Part shown: in pieces, positions 9,107 through 18,325 of the stretch | How positions within the stretch are numbered: the stretch's first letter is position 1 | How the letters are laid out: each line of letters starts with the position of its first letter | Source: Candidatus Zemynaea palustris | Lineage (GTDB): Bacteria; Vulcanimicrobiota; Vulcanimicrobiia; Vulcanimicrobiales; Vulcanimicrobiaceae | Assembly: GCA_003134695.1 (NCBI GenBank) | Contig: PLCB01000056.1 | Location: forward strand, 32,228 to 96,227 | Direction: 5' to 3' | DNA length: 64,000 bases | Position numbers and translations under genes: made by a program | Notes under the pieces: generated by a model | What the model was told of the DNA's origin: nothing | What the model saw: only the letters and a program-made list of their open reading frames with translations | The model's database searches: none

Positions 9107-9889
9107 ATGGCGCACGCGCAACGCTTGGATGAAGCGGTGGCCGAACGCGCCGGCGTGACTCGTGCGCGAGCGCGTTCGCTCATCATCGCCGGACGCGTCC
9201 GCGTCGACGGCCGGCCGATGACCAAGCCCGGTGCCAGCGTTTCCCGCGATGCCGGCCTCGACGTCGAGCGGCCGCGCCCGTACGTCAGTCGCGGCGGCGA
9301 GAAATTGGAAGGCGCGCTCGACGCGTTTGCTCTCAACGTGACCGGCGTTCGGGCGCTCGACGTCGGCGCTTCCACCGGCGGCTTCACCGATTGTTTGCTC
9401 GCGCGCGGCGCGGCCCACGTTACGGCGGTCGACGTCGGCTACGGTCAACTCGCGCTCCAGCTGCGCGACGATCCGCGCGTCGCCGTTCTCGAACGCACGA
9501 ACTTTCGACTCTTGCCCGACGGCGCGCTCGCGCCGCCTTTCGATTTCGTGACGATCGACGCGTCGTTCATCTCGGTCGTGACGATGATCGCGCGCGCGCA
9601 GGCGTTTCTCGCGCCGGGCGGCGCGATCGTCGCGCTCGTCAAGCCGCAGTTCGAAGCCGGTCCTTCGCGGCTGGGCGGCGGCGGCGTGGTGCGCGATCCA
9701 GCGGTGCGCGCCACGATCGTGCGCGAAGTACGCGACGCGATTGCGAAGCTCGATTTGGTCGTCGTCGGCGCGATGCGCTCGCCGCTGCGCGGTCCGGCCG
9801 GCAACGTCGAGGTGTTTTTCCGAATCGAACGCACGGGGAAGCCGGTTGACGACGCGACCCTTGCGTCGGTCGCCGGAGCCTCCGCATGA
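9107..9889 (+). CDS. tlyA: TlyA-family 2'-O-ribose rRNA methyltransferase
   Basis: Has 260 residues: an N-terminal S4 RNA-binding domain (RLDEAVAERAGVTRARARS ... GRVRVDG) then an FtsJ/RrmJ-type methyltransferase with the SAM motif ALDVGASTGGFTDCLL. YVSRGGEKLEGAL and VALVKPQFEAGP are family hallmarks. TlyA methylates 16S and 23S rRNA at ribose 2'-OH groups and sets capreomycin sensitivity in mycobacteria; the label hemolysin is historical. Lies between xseB and nadK, the order seen across Firmicutes and Actinobacteria. Confidence 0.92.
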   Translation: MAHAQRLDEAVAERAGVTRARARSLIIAGRVRVDGRPMTKPGASVSRDAGLDVERPRPYVSRGGEKLEGALDAFALNVTGVRALDVGASTGGFTDCLLARGAAHVTAVDVGYGQLALQLRDDPRVAVLERTNFRLLPDGALAPPFDFVTIDASFISVVTMIARAQAFLAPGGAIVALVKPQFEAGPSRLGGGGVVRDPAVRATIVREVRDAIAKLDLVVVGAMRSPLRGPAGNVEVFFRIERTGKPVDDATLASVAGASA

Positions 9890-10764
9890 GCGCCGAACTG
9901 GTTCGTCCCAAAGTCGGGACGGTCGCGCTCTACGTCGACATGGAGCGCGATCGCGCGCGTTCCGCCGCCGGCGCGGTTGCCCAAGCGCTGCTGGCATCCG
10001 GCTATAAGATCGCGCTCTGCGACGACCAAAACGTTTCGCTCGCGCTCGCTTCCGAGGGTGCGACCGTCGACCAAGCCGTGCTGCTGGTGACGATCGGAGG
10101 CGACGGCACGCTCCTGCGTGCCGCGCAAATCGCCGTACCGCGCGGCATCCCGCTGTTCGGCGTCAACACCGGGCGACTCGGCTTCTTGACCGAGATCGAC
10201 TGGCGAGCCGGTGCGATTCCCGAGATCCCCGCGATGTTGCGCGACGGCTTCATCGTCGACGAGCGCAGCGCCCTCGAAGCACGCGTCCACGGCCGAGCGT
10301 ATCTGGCGCTCAACGATATCGTCGTGCGGCGAACTGACGCTCACATGACGCCGTTTGGAATCTACGTCGACGGATCGCAGGCGGCGCACGTCCCCGCCGA
10401 CGGCGTGATCGTCGCGACGCCGACCGGCTCGACCGCATACCTGCTCTCGTCGGGTGGGCCGATTCTGGCGCCCAACGTCGCCGCCTTCGGCGTGATCGCG
10501 CTCCTGCCGCACACGCTCTTCACACGGCCGCTCGTCGTCCCGGACTCGTCGACGATCACCTTGACGTGCGATTCAGAAGTTCAGGGCGTCGCGCTCGAGG
10601 CAGACGGGCGCACCGTCGACCAGCTTCACGGCGGCGACGAGGTCACCGTTACGCGCTATTCGCGTCCGGTTTGCTTTGCGCGCCGTAAGCCGCTCGATTT
10701 CTTCTCGCTGCTGGAAGACAAGCTACGCTGGAACGCACCGATCAAGGAACGCGAGGGGACGTGA
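9886..10764 (+). CDS. nadK: NadK, NAD kinase
   Basis: Phosphorylates NAD to NADP using ATP or polyphosphate. It has 292 residues. The catalytic GGDGTLLRA motif, FGVNTGRLGFLTE and ATPTGSTAYLLSSGGPI (nucleotide-binding and conserved-domain loops) are all present. Start and stop overlap tlyA and recN by four bases each. Whether it uses polyphosphate, which would link it to the polyP genes at 36.5-39 kb, cannot be read from the sequence. Confidence 0.95.
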   Translation: MSAELVRPKVGTVALYVDMERDRARSAAGAVAQALLASGYKIALCDDQNVSLALASEGATVDQAVLLVTIGGDGTLLRAAQIAVPRGIPLFGVNTGRLGFLTEIDWRAGAIPEIPAMLRDGFIVDERSALEARVHGRAYLALNDIVVRRTDAHMTPFGIYVDGSQAAHVPADGVIVATPTGSTAYLLSSGGPILAPNVAAFGVIALLPHTLFTRPLVVPDSSTITLTCDSEVQGVALEADGRTVDQLHGGDEVTVTRYSRPVCFARRKPLDFFSLLEDKLRWNAPIKEREGT

Positions 10765-12488
10765 GACTCGGGCGGCTCGAGATCGAAGATTTCGGGTTGA
10801 TCGCGCGCGCATCGGTCGAATTCGCCGAAGGGCTCACGTCGTTTACCGGAGAGACGGGGTCGGGGAAAACGATGCTCGTGGGCGCGCTCGCGTTCGTGCT
10901 CGGCGAGCGTTCCTCGCCTGACGTCGTGCGCGGCGGCGCCGCACGCGCGCGCGTCACGCTCGAAATCGACGCCGACGACGCGCTGCGCGAACGTCTCGCT
11001 TTGGAGGGATTCGAATCAGAACCGGGCGAGCCGGCGATCTTCGTGCGCGAGGTTCAAGCGAGCGGAAAATCTTCCGCGCGCATCAACGGGCGGCCGGCGA
11101 CCGCAGCGCAATTGCGCGAGGCTGGAGAGTGGTTCGTCGATCTGGTGGGCCAGCACGAACAGCAGCGGTTGCTCGCGCACGGCTACCAATTGGAGCTGCT
11201 GGATCGCTTCGCCGGAGAAGCGGCAAGCGGCGAGCGCGTCGCGCTCGGCACAGCGTACGCACGCGCCGGGACGCTCGCTCGCGAGCTGGCCGAGCTGCGC
11301 GAGTCGGTCGGGCGTGGGCTCGCGGATCTCGAGTTCGCACGCTTTGCGGTCGCCGAGATCGACGACGCGAAATTGGAACTTGGCGAAGATGTTCGCTTAC
11401 GAGAGCGGCGTGATTTCCTTGCGAACGCGGAGCGCATCGCGGGTGCGTTAGCTCAAGCGCATGAGGCTCTCAGCGGGGGCGGCTCGCCTCTAAACGCAGG
11501 TTCGGCCGGGGAGGCGCTCGGTGCGGCGGCGACGGCGCTTGCCGGCGTCGCGCGGTATGGCGACGAGTTGGCGCGCTTGGCGGAGGTGGTCGCTGCGTTG
11601 CAGAGCGACGCGACGGACGCCGCGATCGCCATCTCGCGCGCCGCCGAAGCGACGGAATTCGACGCGAGTGAATTCGATTCGATCGGCGAGCGCTTGGATC
11701 TGCTCGAGCGGCTGAAGAAGAAATACGGCGGTTCCCTCGAGGCCGTGGGGCAGTCGCGTGCGCAGTTTGCCGCCGGTGTCGAGCGGTACGCCTCGCGCGA
11801 CGAACGGCAAGCCGAAGTTGAATCGTCCTTGGCTGCGGCTCGCGCCGACCTAGAACGTCACGCGAAGTCACTGAGCGATCTGCGCGCGAGAGCGGCGCGC
11901 CGCTTGGAGCGCGCGGTCGCCGAGGAGTTGAGGGAGCTTGCGATGCCCGCGGCGCGCTTCGAAGTGGCCCTCGAGCGCGCCGAGGAGATCGGACCGCAAG
12001 GCCACGAGCGCGTCGAATTCGCGCTCGCACCGAATCCGGGCGAACCGCTGCGCCCGCTGGTGCGCGCCGCTTCCGGCGGCGAACTCTCGCGCGTCTTGCT
12101 CGCGCTCGTCGTCGTCCTTGCCGACAAACGCGAGCGAACGGCCCTGGTGTTCGACGAGATCGACGCCGGCGTCGGCGGCGCGACGGCGCGCGCCGTCGGC
12201 CGGCGGCTTGGCGCGCTCGCGCGCAACGCACAGGTTGTGTGCGTCACGCACCTCGCGCAGATTGCGTCGTGGGCCGACCGGCATTACGCGCTGCGCAAGC
12301 GCGAGCGTGCCGGCGCGACGACGATCGAGGTCGTCGAGCTGAGCGACCGTAGCGCCGTCCTGGACGAACTTGCGCGCATGATGGGCGGTAAAGTCCACGA
12401 CGTCGCCGTCGAACATGCCGAGACGCTTCTGCGCGACGCCCATAAAGGGAAAGCCGGACGGCTCGCGAGTAACGTCCTGCAATCATGA
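10761..12488 (+). CDS. recN: RecN, DNA double-strand-break repair ATPase
   Basis: SMC-like ATPase for double-strand-break repair, 575 residues from a GTG start. The N-terminus has the Walker A loop TGETGSGKTMLVGALAF, a long helical coiled-coil middle (about 170-390) follows, and the C-terminus carries the ABC signature region AASGGELSRVLLAL and the Walker B stretch LVFDEIDAGVGG. VCVTHLAQIASWADRHY is the switch-histidine region. nadK-recN adjacency is common in Gram-positives. Confidence 0.95.
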   Translation: MRLGRLEIEDFGLIARASVEFAEGLTSFTGETGSGKTMLVGALAFVLGERSSPDVVRGGAARARVTLEIDADDALRERLALEGFESEPGEPAIFVREVQASGKSSARINGRPATAAQLREAGEWFVDLVGQHEQQRLLAHGYQLELLDRFAGEAASGERVALGTAYARAGTLARELAELRESVGRGLADLEFARFAVAEIDDAKLELGEDVRLRERRDFLANAERIAGALAQAHEALSGGGSPLNAGSAGEALGAAATALAGVARYGDELARLAEVVAALQSDATDAAIAISRAAEATEFDASEFDSIGERLDLLERLKKKYGGSLEAVGQSRAQFAAGVERYASRDERQAEVESSLAAARADLERHAKSLSDLRARAARRLERAVAEELRELAMPAARFEVALERAEEIGPQGHERVEFALAPNPGEPLRPLVRAASGGELSRVLLALVVVLADKRERTALVFDEIDAGVGGATARAVGRRLGALARNAQVVCVTHLAQIASWADRHYALRKRERAGATTIEVVELSDRSAVLDELARMMGGKVHDVAVEHAETLLRDAHKGKAGRLASNVLQS

Positions 12489-13525
12489 AGGCGACGATCT
12501 ATCACGGGCCGCACGACATTCGCGTCGAGACGGTTCCCGATCCCGAGTTGCGCGAACCGACTGACGCGATCGTTCGCGTGACGCGCGCCGCCGTTTGCGG
12601 ATCCGATCTCTGGTTCTATCGAGGCATCGCGAAGTTCACCCCGGGTTCGCGAACCGGGCACGAGTTCGTTGGAATCGTAGAGGCGGTCGGTAACGACGTG
12701 CGGACCGTGAAGCCGGGCGACGCCGTCATCGCGCCGTTCGTGGCGAGCGATGGGACGTGCGAGTATTGCCTTGCCGGCCTGCAGACCTCGTGCGTCCACG
12801 GAAGTTTTTGGGGAGACGAACAGAACGGCGGCCAGGCCGAAGCGGTTCGCGTCCCCTACGCCGACGGGACGCTCGTGCGCATGCCCGACGCGGTCGCGCA
12901 CGACCGGCGTAAGCACGATGCCGCGGTCACGTTAAGCGACGTCATGGGTACCGGTCATCACGGGGTGATCGGGGCGGGAGCGAAGCGCGGTGGAACGATC
13001 GTGATCGTCGGGGACGGCGCCGTTGGGCTGTGCGCGGTTCTCTCGGCTGCGAAGGAAATCGGCGTCGAGCGTGTGATTGCCGTCGGGCACAATGAACGCC
13101 GGCTCGCGCTCGCGCGCAATTTCGGGGCGACCGATATCTTCAATTCGCACGAACCCGGCGTCGGCGAAGCGATCAACCAGTTGACGCGTGGCGGCGCACC
13201 GAGCGTCGTCGAGGCGGTCGGCAACCAGGAGAGCATGGATCTCGCCGTCGAGGTCGCGCGTCCGGGCGGCAGCGTGAGTTTCGTGGGCGTTCCCCACAAC
13301 GTCAAGCAAGCGCCCCTGCGTCCGATCTTTCTCAAGAACCTTGCGCTGCGCGGTGCATTGGCGCCGGTGCGCGAGTATCTCCCGCGGCTCATCGCGAGCC
13401 TCGAAGCCGGCCGGATCGACCCGCTGCCGGTGCTGGATCTGAACCTTCCGATCGAGCGCGTCGCCGACGGCTATGCTGCGATGGACGAACGTCGCGCGAT
13501 CAAGGTCTTACTCGAAGTTAGCTAA
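12485..13525 (+). CDS. Zinc-dependent medium-chain alcohol dehydrogenase
   Basis: MDR-superfamily NAD(P) oxidoreductase, 346 residues. The catalytic-zinc ligands are in AAVCGSDLWFY and RTGHEFVG. A structural-zinc lobe is partly present (TCEYCLAGLQTSC). The Rossmann fold reads IVIVGDGAVGLCAVLSA. Overall it resembles threonine-dehydrogenase/formaldehyde-dehydrogenase-like members, but the substrate cannot be assigned. It overlaps recN by four bases (ATGA), so it is translated from the same transcript as a DNA-repair gene, which may be chance. Convergent with pyk, one base apart. Confidence 0.85.
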   Translation: MKATIYHGPHDIRVETVPDPELREPTDAIVRVTRAAVCGSDLWFYRGIAKFTPGSRTGHEFVGIVEAVGNDVRTVKPGDAVIAPFVASDGTCEYCLAGLQTSCVHGSFWGDEQNGGQAEAVRVPYADGTLVRMPDAVAHDRRKHDAAVTLSDVMGTGHHGVIGAGAKRGGTIVIVGDGAVGLCAVLSAAKEIGVERVIAVGHNERRLALARNFGATDIFNSHEPGVGEAINQLTRGGAPSVVEAVGNQESMDLAVEVARPGGSVSFVGVPHNVKQAPLRPIFLKNLALRGALAPVREYLPRLIASLEAGRIDPLPVLDLNLPIERVADGYAAMDERRAIKVLLEVS

Positions 13526-13526
13526 C

Positions 13527-14972
13527 CTACGGCAGCGCGTGGATCTTCAGGACGTTGGTGCCGCCTTCGCCGACCGGCATCCCGGACGTGATCGCGATGA
13601 CCTCGCCGCTCTTGGCGAGGTTTTCTCGTAACGTGTGCGCCTGGAAGAGTTCGATCCCGGTTTCAAAGTTCGGGTAGGCCTCGATCACGAGCGCCTCGAC
13701 GCCCCAGGTCAGGGCCAGGCGGCGCGCGACCTGGGGCTCGGGCGTCATCGCTACGACGCGTGCGCGCGGGCGAAACGACGCGATGTGTCGCGCGGTGTTC
13801 CCGGTCGTCGTTCCGGTGACGATGAGCGCGAGGGCCAATTCCTCCGCGACCCGGGTCGTCGCGCCCGCGATCGAGGTTTCGATCGTCACCTCGCCCGCCG
13901 TGACGCGCCGCGCCCATAATTCCTCGTGCGGATACGCCGCCTCGACCTGTTGCGCGATCGTCGCCATCACGCGCACGGCTTCGAGCGGATAGGCGCCGCG
14001 CGCGGTCTCGCCGGAGAGCATCACGGCGTCGCTGCCGTCGAGGATCGCGTTGGCGACGTCGTTGGCCTCGGCGCGCGTCGGGCGCGCGTTCGTAATCATC
14101 GACTCGAGCATCTGCGTCGCGGTGATGACGGGCTTCGAAGCGCGGTTGGCGCGCGCGATCAGATCCTTTTGCACGAGCGGAACCTGTTCGAGCGGAATCT
14201 CGATGCCGAGGTCGCCGCGCGCGACCATGATTCCGTCGGCGGCCTCGACGATCGCGTCGATGTTGCCCAGCGCTTCGTGTTTCTCGATCTTCGCGATCAC
14301 TGGAACTTTCTGCCCACGCTCGGCGATGAACGACTTGACGCGCACGACGTCGTCGGCGCTGCGGACGAATGAGATCGCCACCCAATCGACGCCCGCGCGT
14401 AACCCGAATTCGAGATATGCGAGGTCTGCCTCGGTCACCGTCTCGATGCGGAGCGATCCGTCGGGGTAATTGATTCCTTGCGTGGCGCGCAGCGCGCCGC
14501 CGGTTTCGACGACGGTGTCGATGCGATCGAGCGTCTTGGCCGTGATGCGTAGCGCGATCGCGCCGTCGGCGAGATAGAGCAGTTTACCGATCTCGACATC
14601 TTGCGGCAACCCGGAGTAACTCACCGAGACGGCTTGCGCGCTTCCCCGGATCGGTCCGGTCAGTAGAGCAAACGGCTGGCCGACGCCCAGCTGCACGCTG
14701 TCCAGGCCGGCGGCGAGCGGTCCGGTGCGCACTTTGGGTCCCGGCAGATCTTGGAGGACCGCGACGTGGACCTTCAATTCGGATGAGACGTTCCGCACAG
14801 CCTCGATGGTCGCGGCGTGTTCGGCGTGGGTTCCGTGCGAGAAGTTAAGCCGCGCCACGTTTGTACCGGCGGCGACCATGGCCCGCAACACTCTGGGATC
14901 GCGCGACGCGGGCCCGATCGTCGCAACGATCTTTGTGCGCTTGCGCGCGATCTCAATCATGATGAAGGCCAC
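13527..14972 (-). CDS. pyk: Pyk, pyruvate kinase
   Basis: Last step of glycolysis: phosphoenolpyruvate plus ADP to pyruvate plus ATP. It has 481 residues. Visible motifs are RTKIVATIGPASRDP, RLNFSHG, the active-site lysine region VIAKIEKHEALGN, MVARGDLGIEIPLEQVPLVQK and ATQMLESMI, and a C-terminal allosteric domain. The annotated start gives four extra residues (MAFI); the next ATG at 14960 (MIEIARKR) is more family-like and may be the real one. Divergent from the proline-rich gene, with only 47 bases between them. Confidence 0.96.
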   Translation of the reverse strand: MAFIMIEIARKRTKIVATIGPASRDPRVLRAMVAAGTNVARLNFSHGTHAEHAATIEAVRNVSSELKVHVAVLQDLPGPKVRTGPLAAGLDSVQLGVGQPFALLTGPIRGSAQAVSVSYSGLPQDVEIGKLLYLADGAIALRITAKTLDRIDTVVETGGALRATQGINYPDGSLRIETVTEADLAYLEFGLRAGVDWVAISFVRSADDVVRVKSFIAERGQKVPVIAKIEKHEALGNIDAIVEAADGIMVARGDLGIEIPLEQVPLVQKDLIARANRASKPVITATQMLESMITNARPTRAEANDVANAILDGSDAVMLSGETARGAYPLEAVRVMATIAQQVEAAYPHEELWARRVTAGEVTIETSIAGATTRVAEELALALIVTGTTTGNTARHIASFRPRARVVAMTPEPQVARRLALTWGVEALVIEAYPNFETGIELFQAHTLRENLAKSGEVIAITSGMPVGEGGTNVLKIHALP

Positions 14973-15019
14973 GCGTTCGGACGAAGTGCTGCGGGCCCCC
15001 TGCGCGAAGAGGGGCGTTC

Positions 15020-16501
15020 ATGCGCTCGCTCATCCGACGCACGTTCACTCCGGTGCGTCGGCGTTGGACTGCGGCGTATGCCTCGTCGCTCTTCTTGCAC
15101 GCTCTCTTGGTGCTGTTCTTCGGCGTGCACGTCGTGTTGACGGGCGCCATCTCCGGCAGCGCGAGCAGCGAGTCGCAGTTGATGACGGTGACGACGGAGG
15201 CCGGCGCTCCGGCGCCCAACCGCGTCCCGGTTACGCCCGCCCCAGCCCCGTCGGCTCCGCCGCCGACGCCCGCCGCCGTGCGCCCGGTCCCGCAGCCGCC
15301 GGTGCCGCCGCAGCCTCGGCGGGCCCATCGGCCGCCGCCGCCGACGCGACCCCGCACCGCCCGCGCGGCGCCGCACCGGGCCGAGCTCTCCAAGAACGCC
15401 AAGAACGCGCCGGCCCAGCAGCCGCGGATCGCCGCCCTCGCCCCGGTGAGCAAGTCGCTGCCGACCTTCGAGCCGAGCCCGGCGCCGACAAGCCCGCCGA
15501 CGCTCACGCCGATCCAAACGCCGGCTCCGGTTCTGATCCCGACGCCGCCTCCCAGCACGGCGCCGACCGTTCAACCGACGTCGCCGCCGACCGCGCCCCC
15601 AACGATCTCGCCGACGCTCCCGCCGACGGCGCCGCCGACCGCGCGCCCCGCCACGGCGCCGCCGACCGCGCGCCCCGCGACGGCGCCTCCGAGCGCCGCG
15701 CCCTCAACCGCGCGGCCTGCGACGGCCGAGCCCCTGAAGCCGCATCCGGCGTCGGTCGCGAGTTCCGCACCTTCGACCATTCAGCCGGTCGCCGGGGTCG
15801 CGCCGGCGACGCCCGCGGCCGTCGCATCGCTCGCGAAGGGGCCGACACAGACGGCAGCCCCTAGGGCCGTCCAGCCCGCCGGGACCGCGACGGCGGGCCC
15901 GGTCGCGAGCCCGGGAGCTGCGGCCAAGCCGGGGCCGCAGGCCGGCAACGCCCCGGCCCCCGCTCCGGGCCCCGGCGCCGGAGCCAGCCCGGGTCCGGGG
16001 CCCAGCCCCGGCGTCCCGAATGCGCCGCAGGTCGCGCTGAACCCCAAGCCCGGATCTGGCCTGAGCAACAATGTACTCGAAAATCTCAACGCGCGGCTCG
16101 GCAACTTGCTGCCGGGCGGCAACCCGGTCACCTATTCGGAGAAGCACTACACCAACGACCTCAACGACGCGATCGCCGCCGTGAAGGCCGAGTACTATAA
16201 GAGAGCGGCACCGCCGCAGGGGGTCTTGGACAAAGCGCAGGCGCGGATTTTTCTCAAGCGGACGATGACGCATGCGGACCAAGTGACCTACATCCTGAGC
16301 CGCCGCAAGATCTTCGGTTTCGAGATCTGCACGGCTTGGACGGTCGTTCTCCATCCCGAAGGCGGCGGCAGCCCCGACGGCTATTACTCGTTCGGGCCGT
16401 GCGCGAAACCGTCCGACTTTACGCCGGCTTACGCCGACCAGCTGCCGACCATCTCGCCGCACCCGTCTCCGTCGCCGGCACGGCAGCCCTCCCACTTGTA
16501 G
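15020..16501 (+). CDS. Proline-rich, TonB-like inner-membrane protein of unknown function
   Basis: Has 493 residues. An arginine-rich start leads into one membrane helix (about 20-42), then a very long Pro/Ala/Thr spacer (about 60-345) with short repeats of the type TAPPTARPA and PTxPP. After that comes a compact domain of about 130 residues that has two cysteines (EICTAW and FGPCAK) and ends in another Pro/Ser tail. The architecture of anchor, periplasm-spanning proline rod and small C-terminal domain is that of TonB. The C-terminal domain shows no TonB motif and I do not recognise it. No ExbB/ExbD genes are nearby. It may be TonB-like or simply a periplasmic-domain protein on a stalk. Confidence 0.7.
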   Translation: MRSLIRRTFTPVRRRWTAAYASSLFLHALLVLFFGVHVVLTGAISGSASSESQLMTVTTEAGAPAPNRVPVTPAPAPSAPPPTPAAVRPVPQPPVPPQPRRAHRPPPPTRPRTARAAPHRAELSKNAKNAPAQQPRIAALAPVSKSLPTFEPSPAPTSPPTLTPIQTPAPVLIPTPPPSTAPTVQPTSPPTAPPTISPTLPPTAPPTARPATAPPTARPATAPPSAAPSTARPATAEPLKPHPASVASSAPSTIQPVAGVAPATPAAVASLAKGPTQTAAPRAVQPAGTATAGPVASPGAAAKPGPQAGNAPAPAPGPGAGASPGPGPSPGVPNAPQVALNPKPGSGLSNNVLENLNARLGNLLPGGNPVTYSEKHYTNDLNDAIAAVKAEYYKRAAPPQGVLDKAQARIFLKRTMTHADQVTYILSRRKIFGFEICTAWTVVLHPEGGGSPDGYYSFGPCAKPSDFTPAYADQLPTISPHPSPSPARQPSHL

Positions 16502-16524
16502 CGCGCCGCGCCGCGTGCTATGCT
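16496..16524 (+). promoter_or_regulatory. Candidate promoter of the rimP-nusA-infB operon
   Basis: A -35-like TTGTAG at 16496-16501 (overlapping the stop of the proline-rich gene) is followed after 17 bases by TATGCT at 16519-16524, preceded by TG one base earlier (extended -10). It is the only good sigma-70-type match in the 97-base gap and would give a short leader containing the hairpin at 16545-16565. Prediction from pattern only. Confidence 0.45.
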
Positions 16525-16544
16525 ATGCGGCGGTAGTTAGAAAG

Positions 16545-16565
16545 AGCGTGGGCACGTCCCGCGCT
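16545..16565 (+). other. Hairpin in the rimP leader
   Basis: Two 8-base arms (AGCGTGGG and CCCGCGCT, with one G-U pair in RNA) enclose a 5-base loop. It lies about 30 bases upstream of the rimP start. Leader hairpins before rimP-nusA operons are common and can be targets of NusA-dependent autoregulation. No U-run follows, so it is not a simple terminator. Confidence 0.5.
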
Positions 16566-16598
16566 TCGTTGTTGTAAGAGGGGAAAGGTATCACGGGT

Positions 16599-17090
16599 TT
16601 GGTCGAGACGTTCGAACGCGCGGCGACGGCACTGCCGAACGACGCCGAATTCCGCGACATCGAAGTCGTCGCGCATCTCGCGCACCGGGCCGGTCGTGCC
16701 ACGGCATTGACGCTGATCGTCGATCGCGCCGGCGGCGTCGACTTGCACGTGTGCGAGAGAATCGCCAAGCGTTTGAACGTGGAACTCGATCGCGAAACGG
16801 AACCGTATACGCTCGAAGTAGAATCCCCGGGCCTCGAACGCCCGCTGTTCCAACGCGCCGACTACGAGCGCTTTCGAGCGCGACCGGCGCGCATTGTCAC
16901 GACCGTTGCGCTGCGCGGTCAGAAAACGCATCGTGGAACCCTCGGCGGCGTGCGCGGTCAAGCCGTGATCCTGCAACAGAGCGACGGCGAATGTCTGATT
17001 CCCTTTGAGATGATCAAGACCGCAAATCTCGAGTTCGACCCTCGCGAAGATCTCCGTCGCGAAAAACGCGAAAGAAAAGAAAAAGAATGA
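16599..17090 (+). CDS. rimP: RimP, ribosome maturation factor
   Basis: Needed for 30S subunit maturation. It has 163 residues from a TTG start with AGGGGAAAGG about ten bases upstream. No ATG or GTG is available in frame before the conserved region. LTLIVDRAGGVDLHVCERIAKRL and YTLEVESPGLERPL are the signatures of the N-terminal domain; the C-terminal Sm-like domain follows, ending in a lysine/glutamate-rich tail. It overlaps nusA by four bases. Confidence 0.93.
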   Translation: MVETFERAATALPNDAEFRDIEVVAHLAHRAGRATALTLIVDRAGGVDLHVCERIAKRLNVELDRETEPYTLEVESPGLERPLFQRADYERFRARPARIVTTVALRGQKTHRGTLGGVRGQAVILQQSDGECLIPFEMIKTANLEFDPREDLRREKRERKEKE

Positions 17091-18325
17091 AGACTGCAAA
17101 GACGTCACCCGACGAACCGACCCTACGCGAATCCCTGCGCGTCCTCGAGGGCGAGCGCTCGATTCCGCGCGAGATGTTGCTCGAAGCGCTCGAAGCGGCG
17201 CTGATTTCCGCCTACAAGCGCAATTACGGCAGCGAGGCCAACGTCGTGATCAACATGGATCGCGACACCGGCGAATACAAGATCTATCATCGCCGGGCCG
17301 TCGTCGAGAACGTCGAAGATCCGAAGATCGAGATCTCGCAGAAGGAAGCCGGACGGAAGTACGAACCGGGTGACTATTACGACGAAGAGGTCACGCCGAA
17401 GAGTTTTGGGCGGATTGCGGCGCAGACGGCAAAGCAAGTCATCGTTCAGCGCATTCGCGAAGCGGAGCGCGACACAATCTTCAACGAGTACAGCCAAAAG
17501 CTGCACGACATCGTCAACGGGACGGTGCAACGTTACGAACAGCGCAACATGTATGTCGACCTCGGCCGCACCGAAGCGCTTCTGCCGCTCTCGGAACAAG
17601 TGCCGCGCGAGAACTACCGAATCAACGACCGCATCAACGCCTTCGTGCTCGACGTGCGCAAGACCAATAAGGGTCCGCAGATCATCCTCTCGCGTGCGGC
17701 GGAAGGCTTGGTGCAACGCTTGCTCGAGCGCGAGGTTCCCGAGATCAACGACAACATCGTCGAGATCATGGCGATCGCGCGCGAACCCGGCAGCCGCTCC
17801 AAAGTCGCGGTCCATTCGCATCGCCTCGAAGTCGACGCGGTCGGCGCCTGTCTCGGTCCGAAGTCGAGCCGCATCGCCGCGGTCTCCGACGAATTGCGCG
17901 GCGAGAAAATCGACATCATCCGCTGGTCGCCCGACCCGGTAACGTTCATCAACAACGCGCTCGCACCGGCAAAGGTGCTTGGCGTGGAATTGTTCGAGGA
18001 CGAAGGCGTCGGACTCGTCACGGTCCCCGACTATCAGCTTTCGCTTGCGATTGGGCGCGAAGGACAGAACGTTCGTCTGGCCGCGCGGCTGACGGGTTGG
18101 CGCCTCGATATTACGAGCGAATCCGAAGCGGAGGAGACGCGGGCCCGCTATCTCGCCGAGCGCGAAGAACGCGCGCGTGTCGCGGAACCGGAAGCCGTCG
18201 AAGAAGAGACGGCGGAACAAGGCGTTGCGACGACGGAGATCGATCCAGAGCTCATTCGCAAACTCGAAGAGTTCAAACGGACGATGTTCGAGCAGAGCCG
18301 CTCCCAAGAGCAAGGCGAGGAATAG
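17087..18325 (+). CDS. nusA: NusA, transcription elongation/termination factor
   Basis: Binds RNA polymerase and nascent RNA. It has 412 residues: an N-terminal polymerase-binding domain (1 to about 130), an S1 domain (NGTVQRYEQRNMYVDLGR), and two KH domains including PDYQLSLAIGREGQNVRLA. The Proteobacteria-type acidic repeats are absent; there is only a short acidic tail from about 365. This is the compact, Firmicutes-like form. The TAG stop is followed at once, in the same frame, by ylxR. Confidence 0.95.
   Translation: MKTAKTSPDEPTLRESLRVLEGERSIPREMLLEALEAALISAYKRNYGSEANVVINMDRDTGEYKIYHRRAVVENVEDPKIEISQKEAGRKYEPGDYYDEEVTPKSFGRIAAQTAKQVIVQRIREAERDTIFNEYSQKLHDIVNGTVQRYEQRNMYVDLGRTEALLPLSEQVPRENYRINDRINAFVLDVRKTNKGPQIILSRAAEGLVQRLLEREVPEINDNIVEIMAIAREPGSRSKVAVHSHRLEVDAVGACLGPKSSRIAAVSDELRGEKIDIIRWSPDPVTFINNALAPAKVLGVELFEDEGVGLVTVPDYQLSLAIGREGQNVRLAARLTGWRLDITSESEAEETRARYLAEREERARVAEPEAVEEETAEQGVATTEIDPELIRKLEEFKRTMFEQSRSQEQGEE

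Noticed and set aside
12485..13525. Threonine dehydrogenase working with the Kbl-like enzyme at 45.8 kb
   Set aside because: The genes are 32 kb apart and the dehydrogenase subfamily cannot be fixed from motifs; pairing them would be speculation.
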